Positions 17,535-27,592 are shown, counted from the stretch's first letter. The stretch: 64,000 nt of DNA from Dietzia massiliensis (GCF_018390595.1 NZ_JAHBAV010000002.1:1-64000), one strand, 5' to 3'. Numbers and translations: made by a program. The notes: generated by a model not told the origin, from the letters alone.

Positions 17535-18341
17535 ATGCGGATCCACCAGATGAACTGCGGGACGTTCGCGGGTCTGGCTCCCACGCGCGTGCTGCTGCTC
17601 GAGGCGCCGGGCGGCCTCGTGCTGGTGGACTCGGGGATCGGGTTGGCGGACATCGCCGACCCGGCCGGTCGCCTCGGCGCCGCGCGCCACGTCCTGCGCC
17701 CGGCGCTGCGCGAACGGGAGACGGCGGTCCGCCGCATCGAGGCCCTGGGGCTGGATCCGCGGGACGTGCGGCACATCGTGCTCACCCACCTGGACCTCGA
17801 CCACATCGGCGGCCTCGCCGACTTCCCCGCCGCGCAGGTGCACGTCTCGGCGCAGGCCCTGACGTGGGCGGTGCGCACGCCGCGCTTCCTGGAGCGTCGG
17901 CGTTACCGCCGCCGCCAGTGGGCGCACGGGCCGCGCTTCACCGAGTACTCGTTCGGCACCGACCGGTGGGAGGGCTTCCGGGTGCACCCGCTGGACCATG
18001 TCGCCGAGGGGATGCTGCTCGTGGACCTGCCGGGTCACGCCGTCGGGCACGCGGGGGTGTTCGTGCCGGGGCGCGGCGGGAACCCGTCCGCGCCCGGAGA
18101 CGGCGGTGTCGACGGCGACGACAAGGACGTCCTCCACGCCGGTGATGCCTTCTACCACCGGGGCCAGGTCGGCTCCGCGGGCCGGGTGCCCGCGTGGGTC
18201 CCGGTCATGGAGCGCGTCATGTCCCTGGAGCCGGCCGCGGTCGCGGTGACGCACGCCCGACTCGCCGGGGTGGCCGCTCGTCGCGCCGACACCCTGGACG
18301 TGGTGTGCGCGCACGACCCCTCGGGACCCGGGGGCCTGTAG
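17535..18341 (+). CDS. Metallo-beta-lactamase fold hydrolase
   Basis: A 268-residue MBL-fold protein with the zinc motif THLDLDHIGG (H85, D87, D89, H90) and downstream metal ligands in LPGHAVGH and LHAGDAF. No secretion signal. The family includes lactonases, glyoxalase II and mRNA-processing enzymes; the missing fusion domains and the early short N-terminus favour a small-molecule lactonase or hydrolase, without proof. An insertion rich in Gly and Asp (about 176-195) lies between two metal sites. The stop TAG is immediately followed by the sirtuin ATG, so the two are likely one transcript. Confidence 0.88.
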   Translation: MRIHQMNCGTFAGLAPTRVLLLEAPGGLVLVDSGIGLADIADPAGRLGAARHVLRPALRERETAVRRIEALGLDPRDVRHIVLTHLDLDHIGGLADFPAAQVHVSAQALTWAVRTPRFLERRRYRRRQWAHGPRFTEYSFGTDRWEGFRVHPLDHVAEGMLLVDLPGHAVGHAGVFVPGRGGNPSAPGDGGVDGDDKDVLHAGDAFYHRGQVGSAGRVPAWVPVMERVMSLEPAAVAVTHARLAGVAARRADTLDVVCAHDPSGPGGL

Positions 18342-19229
18342 ATGGTCCGCATCCGCGACACCGCCTGGACACCGGCCGAGCGCACCCGGCCGGACGCCGA
18401 CCTGCCCGAGCGCGCCGACGCCCTGGCGGACCTGATGCGCGGCCGCCGCGCTGTCGTCCTCACCGGCGCGGGCATCTCCACGCCCTCGGGCATCCCCGAC
18501 TACCGCGGGCCCGACTCACCGGGTCGCACCCCGATGACCTACCAGCAGTTCGTCGGTGACCCCGCGTTCCGCCGTCACTACTGGGCCCGCAACCACCTGG
18601 GCTGGCGGCACATGGAGGCCGCCCGCCCCAATGCCGCGCACCTGCTGCTCGCCGAGTGGGAACGGCGCGGCACCGTCACGGGCGTCATCACGCAGAACGT
18701 GGACCTGCTCCACCTCAAGGCCGGCAGCCGGCGGCTGGTCGACCTGCACGGCACCTACGCGGTGGTCACGTGCCTCGACTGCGGGCTCCGCCAGAGCCGG
18801 TGGGCCCTGCACGAGCAGCTGGACCGGCTCAACCCCGGCTTCGCCGAACGCGTCGCGACCCGCGGGGCGATCGAGGTCGCGCCGGACGCCGACGCCGTCC
18901 TCACCGACACCGCCGACTTCCGGATGGTGGACTGCCCGCGCTGCTCCGGGGTGCTCAAGCCCGACATCGTCTACTTCGGCGAGAACGTCCCCGCGCACCG
19001 CGTGCAGGAGGCCAACGCCCTGGTGGACGGGTCCGACCTCGTCGTCGTCGTCGGCTCGTCACTCACGGTGCGCTCCGGCTACCGGTTCGTGCGGCGCGCG
19101 GTGACCACCGGTACGCCCGTCGCGGTGGTCAACCGCGGCCGCACCCGCGCGCACGATGAGGCCACCCTCACGATCGACGGCGACTGCGTCGAGGTCCTCA
19201 CCCGCGTCGACCGGGCGCTGGGCGCGTAG
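18342..19229 (+). CDS. Sir2-family NAD-dependent deacylase (class II-like)
   Basis: A 295-residue sirtuin. NAD-binding blocks are TGAGISTPSGIPDYRG (41-56) and TQNVD (117-121). The catalytic histidine is H136 in LHG. Two CxxC pairs, C144/C147 and C198/C201, form the zinc site. The sequence DLLHLKAGS after TQNVD, and the spacing, resemble class II sirtuins such as SIRT4, which remove acyl groups other than acetyl; that assignment is tentative. Its ATG directly abuts the stop of the MBL gene. Confidence 0.92.
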   Translation: MVRIRDTAWTPAERTRPDADLPERADALADLMRGRRAVVLTGAGISTPSGIPDYRGPDSPGRTPMTYQQFVGDPAFRRHYWARNHLGWRHMEAARPNAAHLLLAEWERRGTVTGVITQNVDLLHLKAGSRRLVDLHGTYAVVTCLDCGLRQSRWALHEQLDRLNPGFAERVATRGAIEVAPDADAVLTDTADFRMVDCPRCSGVLKPDIVYFGENVPAHRVQEANALVDGSDLVVVVGSSLTVRSGYRFVRRAVTTGTPVAVVNRGRTRAHDEATLTIDGDCVEVLTRVDRALGA

Positions 19230-19311
19230 ACCGCGGGCGACGGCCAGCACCGCCCGCCCGGACCCCGGGGTGCGGTCGCTGTGCGGGCCGCCACAGGCGC
19301 ACACTGGAACC

Positions 19312-19935
19312 ATGAGCACAGATCTGAGCCCCGCCGCCGCGCTGGACCGACTCCTCACCGGCAACCGTCGCTACGTCGACGGCGCCAACCTCCACGCACA
19401 CCAGGATCCCGCCCGCCGCGCCGAGCTCACAGGCGAGCAGCACCCGTTCGGCATGGTCTTCGGCTGCGCCGACTCGCGCGTGCCCGCCGAGGTCGTGTTC
19501 GACCAGGGCCTGGGTGACCTGTTCGTCATCCGCAACGCCGGCCACATCGTCGACCCCTCCGTCCTGGGCTCGATCGAGTTCGGCGTCGACGTGCTCGGCA
19601 TCCCGCTGACCCTCGTGCTGGGGCACACCTCGTGCGGCGCGGTCGGCGCCACCATCAACGCCATCGACTCCCACTCCACCCCGTCCGGCTACCTGCGCGA
19701 CGTGGTCGAGCGCATCGCCCCGGCCGTGTTCGAGGCGCGGCGCGACCCGGACGCCGGGTACGACGACGTGGTGATCGAGAACGTCCGGCAGACGGTCACC
19801 GCGATCCGCGAGAAGTCCGCGGCCGTCGACCGCGCGATCACCGAGGGCCGCACGGCGATCGTCGGCGCGATCTACAACCTCGAGGCGGGGACCGTCACAC
19901 CGGTCCACACCGAGGGCAGGGTCAACGGGGGCTGA
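19312..19935 (+). CDS. Beta-carbonic anhydrase
   Basis: A 207-residue beta-class carbonic anhydrase. The zinc ligands and dyad are in place: C52, D54 and R56 in CADSRV, then H105 and C108 in HTSCGA. It interconverts CO2 and bicarbonate in the cytoplasm, supporting carboxylases such as acetyl/propionyl-CoA carboxylase. The ATG at 19312 is followed directly by the family's N-terminal helix. CACACT ending six bases upstream may be the -10. It converges on proB. Confidence 0.93.
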   Translation: MSTDLSPAAALDRLLTGNRRYVDGANLHAHQDPARRAELTGEQHPFGMVFGCADSRVPAEVVFDQGLGDLFVIRNAGHIVDPSVLGSIEFGVDVLGIPLTLVLGHTSCGAVGATINAIDSHSTPSGYLRDVVERIAPAVFEARRDPDAGYDDVVIENVRQTVTAIREKSAAVDRAITEGRTAIVGAIYNLEAGTVTPVHTEGRVNGG

Positions 19936-19949
19936 TCCCTCCGCGTCGC

Positions 19950-20008
19950 GCGCGGACCGGCGGCCCGGCTCGCGGCGGCTCGGCAGCCCGGCGCGGTGGG
20001 GTCCGCGC
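19950..20008. terminator. Possible bidirectional terminator between carbonic anhydrase and proB
   Basis: GCGCGGACC (19950-19958) pairs with GGTCCGCGC (20000-20008) across 41 bases that can form additional GC-rich pairs. It sits between the two convergent stop codons. The long loop makes function uncertain. Confidence 0.35.
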
Positions 20009-21124
20009 TCAGACGGCGACGAGATCGTCCGCGTGCACCAGCGGCCGCCCCTGGCCGGCGGCGCCCGTCCCGGACTGCCGCTCGGCGAGCCGGGATCGGA
20101 CCTCGATCGAGTCGTACTGCGCGATGCCCCGGGCCACGACCCGCCCGTCGGAGTCGTGGAGCTCGATGACGTCGCCGAAGTGGAACAGCCCGTCAACGCC
20201 CGTGACCCCGGCGAGCAGCAGCGACCGACGCGAGCCCGTCACCGCGCGCACGGCGCCGTCGTCGAGCAGCACCGCGCCCCGCGCATCGGCGGCGTGGCGG
20301 ACCCAGAAACGGCGGGCGGTCATCCGCTCGGGGCGGGCCGCGAAGACCGTCCCCACGGTCGGCTCGGCGGCGAGCGCCTCGGCCGCCCGCTCCGCGGAGG
20401 TGAGCAGGACCGGGATCCCCGCGTCGGCGGCCAGGCGGGCGGCCGCGAGCTTGGAGGCCATGCCGCCGGTCCCGAGCGCTCCCCCGGCGCCGGCCACCAC
20501 GCCGTCGAGATCGCCCTCGCCGCCGACCATCGTCACCGCGGTCGCATCGCCCTTGCGGGGGTCGGAGTCGTAGAGGGCGTCGACGTCCGAGAGCAGGATG
20601 AGCGCGTCGGCGCTGATGAGGTGGGCGACCAGGGCCGCCAGCCGGTCGTTGTCGCCGAAGCGGATCTCGTTGGTCGCGACGGTGTCGTTCTCGTTGATCA
20701 CCGGCACCGCCCGCAGGGTCCGCAGGCGGTCGAGGGTGCGCTGCGCGTTGGCCGCGCTGTCCCGGCGACCGATGTCGGCGGCGGTGAGCAGCACCTGCCC
20801 CACCACCCGGTCGTAGCGCGCGAACGAGTCGCCCCACGCGCGCGCCAGTTCGAGCTGCCCGACGCTCGCGGCGGCCTGCTTGGCGGACAGCGTCGCGGGC
20901 CGGGTGGTCATACCCAACGGGGCCATCCCGGCGCCGATCGCGCCCGAGGACACCACGAACACGTCCGATCCGCCGGTCATGCGCGTCTGGCAGACGTCCG
21001 CCAGAGTGTCGAGCTCGGCGCGCCGGATCCCGCCGTGGAAGCTGGTGATCGCGGACGAGCCGATCTTGACCACCACGCGGCGGGCCGTGCCGATGCGACG
21101 GCGCAGCTCGCGCTCGGTGGTCAC
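20009..21124 (-). CDS. proB: Glutamate 5-kinase
   Basis: A 371-residue ProB, the first enzyme of proline synthesis, which phosphorylates glutamate. The amino-acid kinase domain has [37 protein letters not shown] and [12 protein letters not shown]; a C-terminal PUA domain (about 285-360) follows. GTG at 21124 overlaps the obgE stop in GTGA (21124-21121), so translation is coupled to ObgE. This placement downstream of obgE matches mycobacteria (Rv2440c-Rv2439c). Confidence 0.96.
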   Translation of the reverse strand: MTTERELRRRIGTARRVVVKIGSSAITSFHGGIRRAELDTLADVCQTRMTGGSDVFVVSSGAIGAGMAPLGMTTRPATLSAKQAAASVGQLELARAWGDSFARYDRVVGQVLLTAADIGRRDSAANAQRTLDRLRTLRAVPVINENDTVATNEIRFGDNDRLAALVAHLISADALILLSDVDALYDSDPRKGDATAVTMVGGEGDLDGVVAGAGGALGTGGMASKLAAARLAADAGIPVLLTSAERAAEALAAEPTVGTVFAARPERMTARRFWVRHAADARGAVLLDDGAVRAVTGSRRSLLLAGVTGVDGLFHFGDVIELHDSDGRVVARGIAQYDSIEVRSRLAERQSGTGAAGQGRPLVHADDLVAV

Positions 21125-22581
21125 TCCAGGATCTCCTCGTCCGGGTCGATGAGGCCGCGGCGCACGCGCTTGCGGTACTTGCGCTCGGCGGCGCCCACGC
21201 GCTCGTCGGACTCGAGTCGGATGTCCGTGCCGCGGCCGGTGCGCATGAGGTCGACGCCGGCCGGGGTCTGCGGCTCCCACTCGAACGAGACGTCGCCGAT
21301 CGTGACCGTGCAGCCCTCCTCGGCGCCGGCCTTGATGAGCGCGTCCTCCACGCCGATCCGGGCGAGGCGGTCGGCGAGGAAGCCCACGGCCTCGTCGTTC
21401 TCGAAGTCGGTCTGACGGATCCACCGCTCGGGCTTGGTGCCGGTGACGACGAAGTCGCCGGGAGAGGCGGGGTCGGGGCGGACGTCGAACTCGCCCGCGT
21501 CCACGGCCTTGGGCCGGATGACGATCCGCTCGGGCGCGGCGGACGGGTTGGCCTTCCGGTGCGCCTTCACCAGCTCGTAGAGCCCGAAGCGCAACTCGTC
21601 GAGCCCCTTGTGGGCGACCGCGGAGATCGCGTACACGGGCCACCCCCGGGCCTCGAACTGCTCGCGGACCATCTCGGCCATGTCGGCGGCGTCGGGCACG
21701 TCGATCTTGTTGAGCACCACCACGCGGGGCCGGTCGGACAGGTCGCCGATCCCGGCGTCGGACAGCTCCGACCGGTACGCGGCGAGCTCCGCCTCGAGGG
21801 CGTCGACGTCGGAGACCGGGTCGCGGTCGGACTCGAGGTTCGCGCAGTCGACGACGTGGGCCAGGACGGCGGTGCGTTCGATGTGGCGCAGGAAGTCCAG
21901 GCCGAGACCGCGGCCCTCGCTGGCACCGGGGATGAGGCCAGGAACGTCGGCGATCGTGAAGGTGTCGTCGCCGACAGACACCACGCCGAGGTTGGGCACC
22001 AGCGTCGTGAACGGGTAGTCGGCGATCTTGGGCTTGGCCGCGGAGAGCACCGAGACGAGCGAGGACTTGCCGGCGGACGGGAAGCCCACGAGCCCGACGT
22101 CGGCCATCGACTTGAGCTCGAGCGTGACGTCTCGGACCTCGCCGGGCTCGCCCAGCAGGGCGAAGCCGGGCGCCTTACGCGCACGGGACGCCAGGGCCGC
22201 GTTGCCGAGACCGCCCTTTCCGCCCTCGGCTGCGACGAACCGGGTGCCGGCGCCGACGAGGTCCGCGAGGACCTCACCGTTCTCGTCCAGCACGACCGTG
22301 CCGGGCGGGACCGGGAGCACGAGGTCGGCGCCCTGGGCGCCGTTGCGGTGGGAACCCATGCCGGGCTGGCCCTTGCCGGCGCGGGCGTGGGGCCGGAAGT
22401 GGAAGTCGAGCAGGGTGTGGACCTGCGGATCCACGACGAGCACGACGTCACCGCCGTCGCCGCCGTTGCCGCCGTCGGGGCCGCCGAGCGGTTTGAACTT
22501 CTCGCGGTGCACGGACGTGCAGCCGCGGCCGCCGTCCCCCGCCGCGAGGTGGAGGACGACGCGGTCGACGAATCTCGACAT
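21121..22581 (-). CDS. obgE: Obg/CgtA ribosome-associated GTPase
   Basis: A 486-residue GTPase needed for 50S maturation and stress responses. The glycine-rich Obg fold is residues 1-158, with the G domain from about 160: P-loop GFPSAGKSS (166-174), G3 DVPG, and G4 NKID. A C-terminal OCT domain follows (about 345-430). The ATG at 22581 begins the canonical MSRFVDRV. It stands 140 bp after rpmA, with a strong hairpin between, so expression relative to the ribosomal genes may be attenuated. Confidence 0.97.
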   Translation of the reverse strand: MSRFVDRVVLHLAAGDGGRGCTSVHREKFKPLGGPDGGNGGDGGDVVLVVDPQVHTLLDFHFRPHARAGKGQPGMGSHRNGAQGADLVLPVPPGTVVLDENGEVLADLVGAGTRFVAAEGGKGGLGNAALASRARKAPGFALLGEPGEVRDVTLELKSMADVGLVGFPSAGKSSLVSVLSAAKPKIADYPFTTLVPNLGVVSVGDDTFTIADVPGLIPGASEGRGLGLDFLRHIERTAVLAHVVDCANLESDRDPVSDVDALEAELAAYRSELSDAGIGDLSDRPRVVVLNKIDVPDAADMAEMVREQFEARGWPVYAISAVAHKGLDELRFGLYELVKAHRKANPSAAPERIVIRPKAVDAGEFDVRPDPASPGDFVVTGTKPERWIRQTDFENDEAVGFLADRLARIGVEDALIKAGAEEGCTVTIGDVSFEWEPQTPAGVDLMRTGRGTDIRLESDERVGAAERKYRKRVRRGLIDPDEEILE

Positions 22582-22640
22582 GGTGGGGACTCCTCCTGGT
22601 GACGGACGACGGTGGATCGGGTGGTGCTGCCGCAAATACT

Positions 22641-22687
22641 CTCGGGGGCCGGGTGTGGGGTCGATCAGACCCCGCCCGGCCCCCGAG
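22641..22687 (-). terminator. Strong hairpin between rpmA and obgE
   Basis: A 13-bp outer stem (CTCGGGGGCCGGG with its complement) continues after a small bulge into GGGGTC/GACCCC with a five-base loop. On the minus strand it is followed by AGTATTTGC. It could end or attenuate rplU-rpmA transcripts before obgE. Confidence 0.6.
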
Positions 22688-22721
22688 GGCGATTCACGTG
22701 TGGTTCGGTCGGCTGGGAGGC

Positions 22722-22985
22722 TCAGGCCTCGGCGCCGGCCGGCACGATGTTCACGGTCTTGCGGCCGCGCTTGGTGCCGAACTCCACCGCACCGGCGGAG
22801 AGGGCGAACAGGGTGTCGTCGCCGCCGCGGCCGACGTTCACGCCCGGGTGGAACTTGGTGCCGCGCTGGCGCACCAGGATCTCGCCGGCGTTGACCTCCT
22901 GGCCACCGAAGCGCTTGACGCCGAGACGCTGCGCGTTGGAGTCACGACCGTTACGGGTGCTGGACGCGCCCTTCTTGCTTGCCAT
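22722..22985 (-). CDS. rpmA: 50S ribosomal protein L27
   Basis: An 87-residue L27 beginning [16 protein letters not shown], the standard N-terminus that reaches the peptidyl-transferase centre, followed by [12 protein letters not shown] and the L27 signature [15 protein letters not shown]. No N-terminal extension is present, so no cleavage is needed, unlike in Firmicutes. It lies 69 bp after rplU in the usual order. Confidence 0.98.
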   Translation of the reverse strand: MASKKGASSTRNGRDSNAQRLGVKRFGGQEVNAGEILVRQRGTKFHPGVNVGRGGDDTLFALSAGAVEFGTKRGRKTVNIVPAGAEA

Positions 22986-23054
22986 GTCCGAGTCCCTCCT
23001 TCAGGGAGCACGCCCGAGGGCGCTGAGCTGGTGGCCTTGGCGGCCGGTGACGGA

Positions 23055-23360
23055 TTACTTGATACCGGTGATCTTGACGACCGTCAGCTTCTGACGGTGG
23101 CCCTGACGCTTGTGGTACCCGGTCTTGTTCTTGAACTTGTGGATCCGGATCTTCGGACCCTTGGTCTGCTCGACGATCTCGCCGGAGACGGTGACCTTGG
23201 CCAGGGCGTCGGCGTCGGAGGTGACGGCCGAGCCGTCCACCACGAGGATCGGGGACAGCGACACGGAGGTTCCGGCCTCGCCCTCGATCTTCTCGACCTT
23301 GACCTGGTCCCCTTCGGCGACCTTGTACTGCTTGCCGCCGGTCTTGACGATCGCGTACAT
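23055..23360 (-). CDS. rplU: 50S ribosomal protein L21
   Basis: A 101-residue L21 that binds 23S rRNA. The start [14 protein letters not shown] and end [16 protein letters not shown] are characteristic. The ATG at 23360 has a purine-rich AAGGGGAA about eight bases upstream. It is the first gene of rplU-rpmA-(obgE-proB); a TTGACA promoter is found 150 bp upstream, leaving a 5' leader where regulation could occur. Confidence 0.98.
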   Translation of the reverse strand: MYAIVKTGGKQYKVAEGDQVKVEKIEGEAGTSVSLSPILVVDGSAVTSDADALAKVTVSGEIVEQTKGPKIRIHKFKNKTGYHKRQGHRQKLTVVKITGIK

Positions 23361-23509
23361 CGAGGGCTTCCCCTTGCTTCTCGGGTGTGCGGCCGCCGGG
23401 GCGACCGCACCTGGTGTGCGGTGTTCTCTCATGCTCGCCGGCTCACGCCGGTCGGAGGTCGTCGGCCACGCCGGTCCGTGTGGACCGGGCCCGCGACTCC
23501 TCGCGCGGC

Positions 23510-23539
23510 GACATAGCGCCGCGACGAGCGACCTGTCAA
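23510..23539 (-). promoter_or_regulatory. SigA-type promoter of rplU-rpmA
   Basis: Minus strand TTGACA (23539-23534) is a perfect -35. Eighteen bases on is TATGTC (23515-23510), or CTATGT at 17 bases, as a weaker -10. It lies in the 242-bp gap between rne and rplU and is the clearest -35 in the window. Confidence 0.6.
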
Positions 23540-23546
23540 GGTTACG

Positions 23547-23587
23547 GTCCGGCGGCGCAGCAGGTCAAACCGACCGTGCCGCCGGAC
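23547..23587 (-). terminator. Hairpin downstream of rne
   Basis: GTCCGGCGGC (23547-23556) pairs with GCCGCCGGAC (23578-23587) over a 21-base loop, 16 bases beyond the rne stop and just upstream of the rplU promoter. Confidence 0.5.
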
Positions 23588-23602
23588 ACGCGGCCCGGTC
23601 TC

Positions 23603-26600
23603 TCAGTCGCCCGTGGGAGCCGTCGTCGACCGGGTCGCGCGTCGCCTCGCGGGGCGCCTGCGCGGCTCGGCGACCACGGCGGTCGGCGTCTGCGCGAGCG
23701 GCGCGGCCTCGACCCCGGCCGGGGGTTCGACCGATGCCGCCGGAGCCGCGGAGCTCGCCGTGGCGGCCGTGGCGGCACCGCCCGCGCTCGCGGTCGCCGC
23801 GGAGTCCGCCGTGGCGGCACCCGCCGCGCGACGGGTCGACCGGCGACGGGGCCGCCGGCCCGTCGTGGTGCTGGTGGACGCGGCGTCGGCGGACGCGGCG
23901 CCCGCGGTCGTGACGCCGGACCCGCCCCCCGACGTCGCGGACTCGACCTCGTCCACGACCGCGTCGGCCTCGGCGACCGTCGCGGACTCGGCCTGCGGGG
24001 TCTCCACGACCTCGGCCGCGGCGGAGTCCGCGGCCGCGGTCTCCGGGGCGGGGGCGTTGCTCGCCGGCCGTCGCGACGCGCGTCGCCGACGCGCGGGCCG
24101 GGTGACGCCGGCGGCGTCGGCGGAGTCCGCCTCACCCGCCTCCGGGGCCGCCGCGGGAGCGGTCTCGCTCTCGTCGGCAGAAGGGGTCGCCTCCGACGCC
24201 GTTGCCGTGTCCGCCGCCGACGGGGCCGCGGCCTCTGCCGCCGACGTCGCCGCCGGGGCATCGGCCTCGTCAGTACCGGCCTTGTCAGTACCGGCCTCGG
24301 CCGGCGGGGCGGTCACCACGGCGGGCGCGGCGGCCTCGGCTGCTTCGACGGTCTTCTGATCCGCCGAATCGGTCCCGCCGGCGCCGGCCTCGGCGTTCTG
24401 CCGGGCGATCGCCAGCGCGGCCGGGTGCGCGGCCGGCGCGGGGCCGTCCTTGCGCGGTGCCTGCTTGGGCGAGGCGCTGTCGGACTCGCCGTTGCCCTTG
24501 CCGTTGCCGCCACGACGACGGCCGCGCTTGGCGCCCGGCTCGTCGGCGTTGTGCGACTCGGTGTGGAGGGGGTCGGCGTGGACGATCAGCCCGCGGCCCT
24601 GGCAGTGCTCACACGGCGTGGAGAACGCCTCGACCAGACCGGTGCCCAGCTTCTTCCGGGTGAGCTGGACCAGGCCGAGTGAGGTGACCTCGGAGACCTG
24701 GTGGCGGGTGCGGTCGCGGCCGAGGGCCTCGGTGAGGCGGCGCAGCACGAGGTCGCGATTCGCCTCGAGGACCATGTCGATGAAGTCGATGATCACCATG
24801 CCGCCCACGTCCCGCAGACGCAGCTGGCGCACGATCTCCTCGGCGGCCTCGAGGTTGTTCTTGGTGACGGTCTCCTCGAGGTTGCCGCCGGAGCCGGTGT
24901 ACTTGCCGGTGTTGACGTCGATGACGGTCATGGCCTCGGTGCGGTCGATCACCAGGGAGCCACCGGAGGGCAGCCACACCTTGCGGTCGAGCGCCTTGGC
25001 CAGCTGCTCGTCGACCCGGTGGGTCGCGAACACGTCCACGTCAGGGTTGTCGTGGCGTTCGAGCCGGTCGACCATCTCCGGCGCCACGCGCGAGACGTAG
25101 CCGTGCACCGTGTTCCAGGACGTCTCGCCCTGGATGACGAGCTTGGAGAAGTCCTCGTTGAACAGGTCGCGGACGACCTTGACCAGCAGATCGGGCTCCT
25201 CGTACAGCGCGACGGGCGTGCCGGAGCCGGACTCGGTGCGCTTGGCGGCCGCCTCGGAGATCTCGGTCCACTGCGCGGCGAGCCGCTCGACGTCGCGACC
25301 GATCTCCTCGGCGCTGACGCCCTCGGCGGCGGTGCGGATGATGACGCCGGAGCCCTCGGGCACGACCTCCTTGAGGATCCCCTTCAGGCGGCGCCGCTCG
25401 GTGTCGGGAAGCTTGCGGGAGATGCCGGTGGAGTTGCCGTCGGGGACGTAGACGAGGAACCGGCCGGCCAGCGAGATCTGGGTCGACAGGCGGGCGCCCT
25501 TCTGACCGACGGGGTCCTTGGTGACCTGGACCAACACCATGTCGCCGGACTTGAGCGCCTGCTCGATGCGCCGGGCCTTTCCGCCGAGTCCGGCGGCCTC
25601 CCAGTTGACCTCGCCGGCGTAGAGCACGCCGTTGCGGCCGCGTCCGATGTCGACGAACGCCGCCTCCATGCTGGGCAGGACGTTCTGCACGCGGCCGAGG
25701 TAGACGTTGCCGACCATCGAGCGGGCGGACTCGGTGGTGACGAAGTGCTCGACGAGCACCTTGTCCTCGAGGACGCCGACCTGGGTCATGAGGCCCTTGC
25801 CGTCGGTGCGCTGCTTCTCGCGTACCACCATGACGCGGTCCACGGCCTCGCGGCGGGCGAGGAACTCGGCCTCGGACAGGATCGGCTGGCGGCGACGGCC
25901 GGCCTCACGGCCGTCGCGTCGACGCTGGCGCTTGGCCTCGAGTCGGGTCGAGCCGGTGATGCCCTGGACCTCGTCGGAGGACGTGCTGGAGCCCTGTCCC
26001 GCGCGCCCGGTGCGGCGGCGTGGGTCGCGCTCGTGAACCTCGGTGTGGGGCGGGTCGTCGCTGGAGGTCTGGGCGTCGTCGGCGCCGGAACCCCCACCAC
26101 GACGACGACGACGGCGACGCCTCCTCGAGCCCGACGGGGCGCCCGAGGAGTCGTCGGACTCGTCCGCGTCGTCGTCTCCGGACTCGTCCTGCCCGTCGGC
26201 GTCGTCGGCCGTCCGGTCCGCGGCGTCGTCGGAGCGGTCGCGGCCGGTCCCGCGGGCGGCCGTCGCGGCGTCGTCGGACGCGTCTGCGCCGTCGGCGTCT
26301 CCGGAGGACGCCGTGGCGGCGGCGGTGCGGTCGTCGGCGTCGTTGGCGTCGTCACCGGTCGCGTCGTCGGATCCGGCGGCACCCGCGTCCGGACCGGAGG
26401 TGGTGTCCTGGCCGTTCTGCTCGTCGCCGCCCTCACCGCGCCCGCGGCCGCGGCCCCGACGGCCACGCCGACGACGACGGGTTCCGCCCTCACCGGAGTC
26501 GGACTGTTCGGTGGAAGCGGGCTGGGCAGCGGGGTCGGACCGCGTGGCCGAGTCGGTCGGCGCCGTGGAGTCCGACTGCGCTGCCGAGTCGGACCTCTCG

Positions 26601-27262
26601 GTGGCCGCGGCGGTGTCCTCGGGAGAGAGGAACAGGGGGGAGAACGAGGGGGTCGCGGTGGAGCGACGGCGACGGTTCCCGGGCTCGGCGGCGCCGACCT
26701 CGCCGGTGACGATCGCGATCTCCGGCAGCGGCGGCCGGTTCCTCGCGTCGGCCTTCCCACCCCCGGTGCGGGCGGCATCCGAGCGGGTGTCCTCGGCCGG
26801 GACGGTGTCGTCAGCGGTCCTCGCGGCGCTCTTCTCCGCCGCGGTGGCCTTCTCGGCGGTCTTCTCGGCGGTGGTCTTGCGCGCCGGGGACTTCTTCGCC
26901 GAGGCCTTCGTCGCCGAGGCCTTCTTCGCGGCGGTCTTGCGGGCCGGCGCCTTCTTCGCGGGCGTCTCTGCGGACGGAGCCTCCGGCGCAATGGCCTCTG
27001 CCGTGTCGGCGGGCTGCTCGGTGGCGGGGGCCACCCGGTCGGCCGCGGCGGCGCCGGCCGGCGCGTCGGAACGGCTGTTGAACCACGTCAGCAGCACGTC
27101 GCGGGTCACGCCGGACTGGGCGCTCTTGATCTCCACCCCGATCCCGGCCATGGCGGCCAGGAACTCCTTGCTGGTCATACCCACGGCCTTGGCCGCGGCG
27201 TGCGCGCGCATCCTCTCGGGCAGCGCGGCGAGGTCGTCGATGGTCAGGTTCGGATCCGACAC
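23603..27262 (-). CDS. rne: Ribonuclease E/G
   Basis: A 1219-residue RNase E, the main RNA-decay and rRNA-processing endonuclease. Residues 18-58 resemble the IF2 N-terminal helix bundle (AAKAVGMTSKEFLAAM). Residues 90-145 are Lys/Ala repeats (AKKAPARKTAAKKA), then comes a long disordered Ser/Thr/Asp/Arg region to about 440. The S1 domain is near 510-590 (YLGRVQNVLPSMEAAFVDIG) and the catalytic part follows, with VIDVNTGKYTG near 785 and the zinc-link C884/C887 in CEHCQGRG. A 300-residue Ala/Glu-rich tail ends it. Actinobacterial enzymes carry disordered flanks on both sides; this one is long. The GTG start at 27262 has GGAGGAG nine bases upstream. Confidence 0.95.
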   Translation of the reverse strand: MSDPNLTIDDLAALPERMRAHAAAKAVGMTSKEFLAAMAGIGVEIKSAQSGVTRDVLLTWFNSRSDAPAGAAAADRVAPATEQPADTAEAIAPEAPSAETPAKKAPARKTAAKKASATKASAKKSPARKTTAEKTAEKATAAEKSAARTADDTVPAEDTRSDAARTGGGKADARNRPPLPEIAIVTGEVGAAEPGNRRRRSTATPSFSPLFLSPEDTAAATERSDSAAQSDSTAPTDSATRSDPAAQPASTEQSDSGEGGTRRRRRGRRGRGRGRGEGGDEQNGQDTTSGPDAGAAGSDDATGDDANDADDRTAAATASSGDADGADASDDAATAARGTGRDRSDDAADRTADDADGQDESGDDDADESDDSSGAPSGSRRRRRRRRRGGGSGADDAQTSSDDPPHTEVHERDPRRRTGRAGQGSSTSSDEVQGITGSTRLEAKRQRRRDGREAGRRRQPILSEAEFLARREAVDRVMVVREKQRTDGKGLMTQVGVLEDKVLVEHFVTTESARSMVGNVYLGRVQNVLPSMEAAFVDIGRGRNGVLYAGEVNWEAAGLGGKARRIEQALKSGDMVLVQVTKDPVGQKGARLSTQISLAGRFLVYVPDGNSTGISRKLPDTERRRLKGILKEVVPEGSGVIIRTAAEGVSAEEIGRDVERLAAQWTEISEAAAKRTESGSGTPVALYEEPDLLVKVVRDLFNEDFSKLVIQGETSWNTVHGYVSRVAPEMVDRLERHDNPDVDVFATHRVDEQLAKALDRKVWLPSGGSLVIDRTEAMTVIDVNTGKYTGSGGNLEETVTKNNLEAAEEIVRQLRLRDVGGMVIIDFIDMVLEANRDLVLRRLTEALGRDRTRHQVSEVTSLGLVQLTRKKLGTGLVEAFSTPCEHCQGRGLIVHADPLHTESHNADEPGAKRGRRRGGNGKGNGESDSASPKQAPRKDGPAPAAHPAALAIARQNAEAGAGGTDSADQKTVEAAEAAAPAVVTAPPAEAGTDKAGTDEADAPAATSAAEAAAPSAADTATASEATPSADESETAPAAAPEAGEADSADAAGVTRPARRRRASRRPASNAPAPETAAADSAAAEVVETPQAESATVAEADAVVDEVESATSGGGSGVTTAGAASADAASTSTTTGRRPRRRSTRRAAGAATADSAATASAGGAATAATASSAAPAASVEPPAGVEAAPLAQTPTAVVAEPRRRPARRRATRSTTAPTGD

Positions 27263-27526
27263 GTGTCTCCTCCGGCCGGACTCCGGGCGCGATCACGTCA
27301 CCGGGAAACCGGTGACCCACGCCGCCGCACGGGGTCGGGCGTCTTCTGGTCTCGGCCCCGCCGTGGCGGGGCAACGTCTTGTGGTCCGCGGTACCGGGAC
27401 GAACCGGGCCGCGGGTGGCGGGCGCCCGTTCCGGGGCGGACTGGTGGTCCACTCGCCAGGATGGGCTCCGACCATTCTCCCACACCGGGCGCCGGAACGT
27501 CGCCGTCCGGGCACCAGGAAATGGCG

Positions 27527-27560
27527 ACGCGCCCGTCGGGCCGGGGGCCGACGGGCGCGT
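27527..27560 (-). terminator. Perfect 13-bp hairpin downstream of ndk
   Basis: ACGCGCCCGTCGG (27527-27539) pairs perfectly with its complement at 27548-27560 over an eight-base loop, 33 bases after the ndk stop. No U tract. The remaining 260 bp of the 330-bp gap towards rne holds GC-rich short inverted repeats (CACCGGGAAACCGGTG near 27299) and probably the rne 5' leader; no gene is seen. Confidence 0.6.
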
Positions 27561-27592
27561 GGGCAGCGTCGTCGCTGCAGGGGTGGCGGGAG

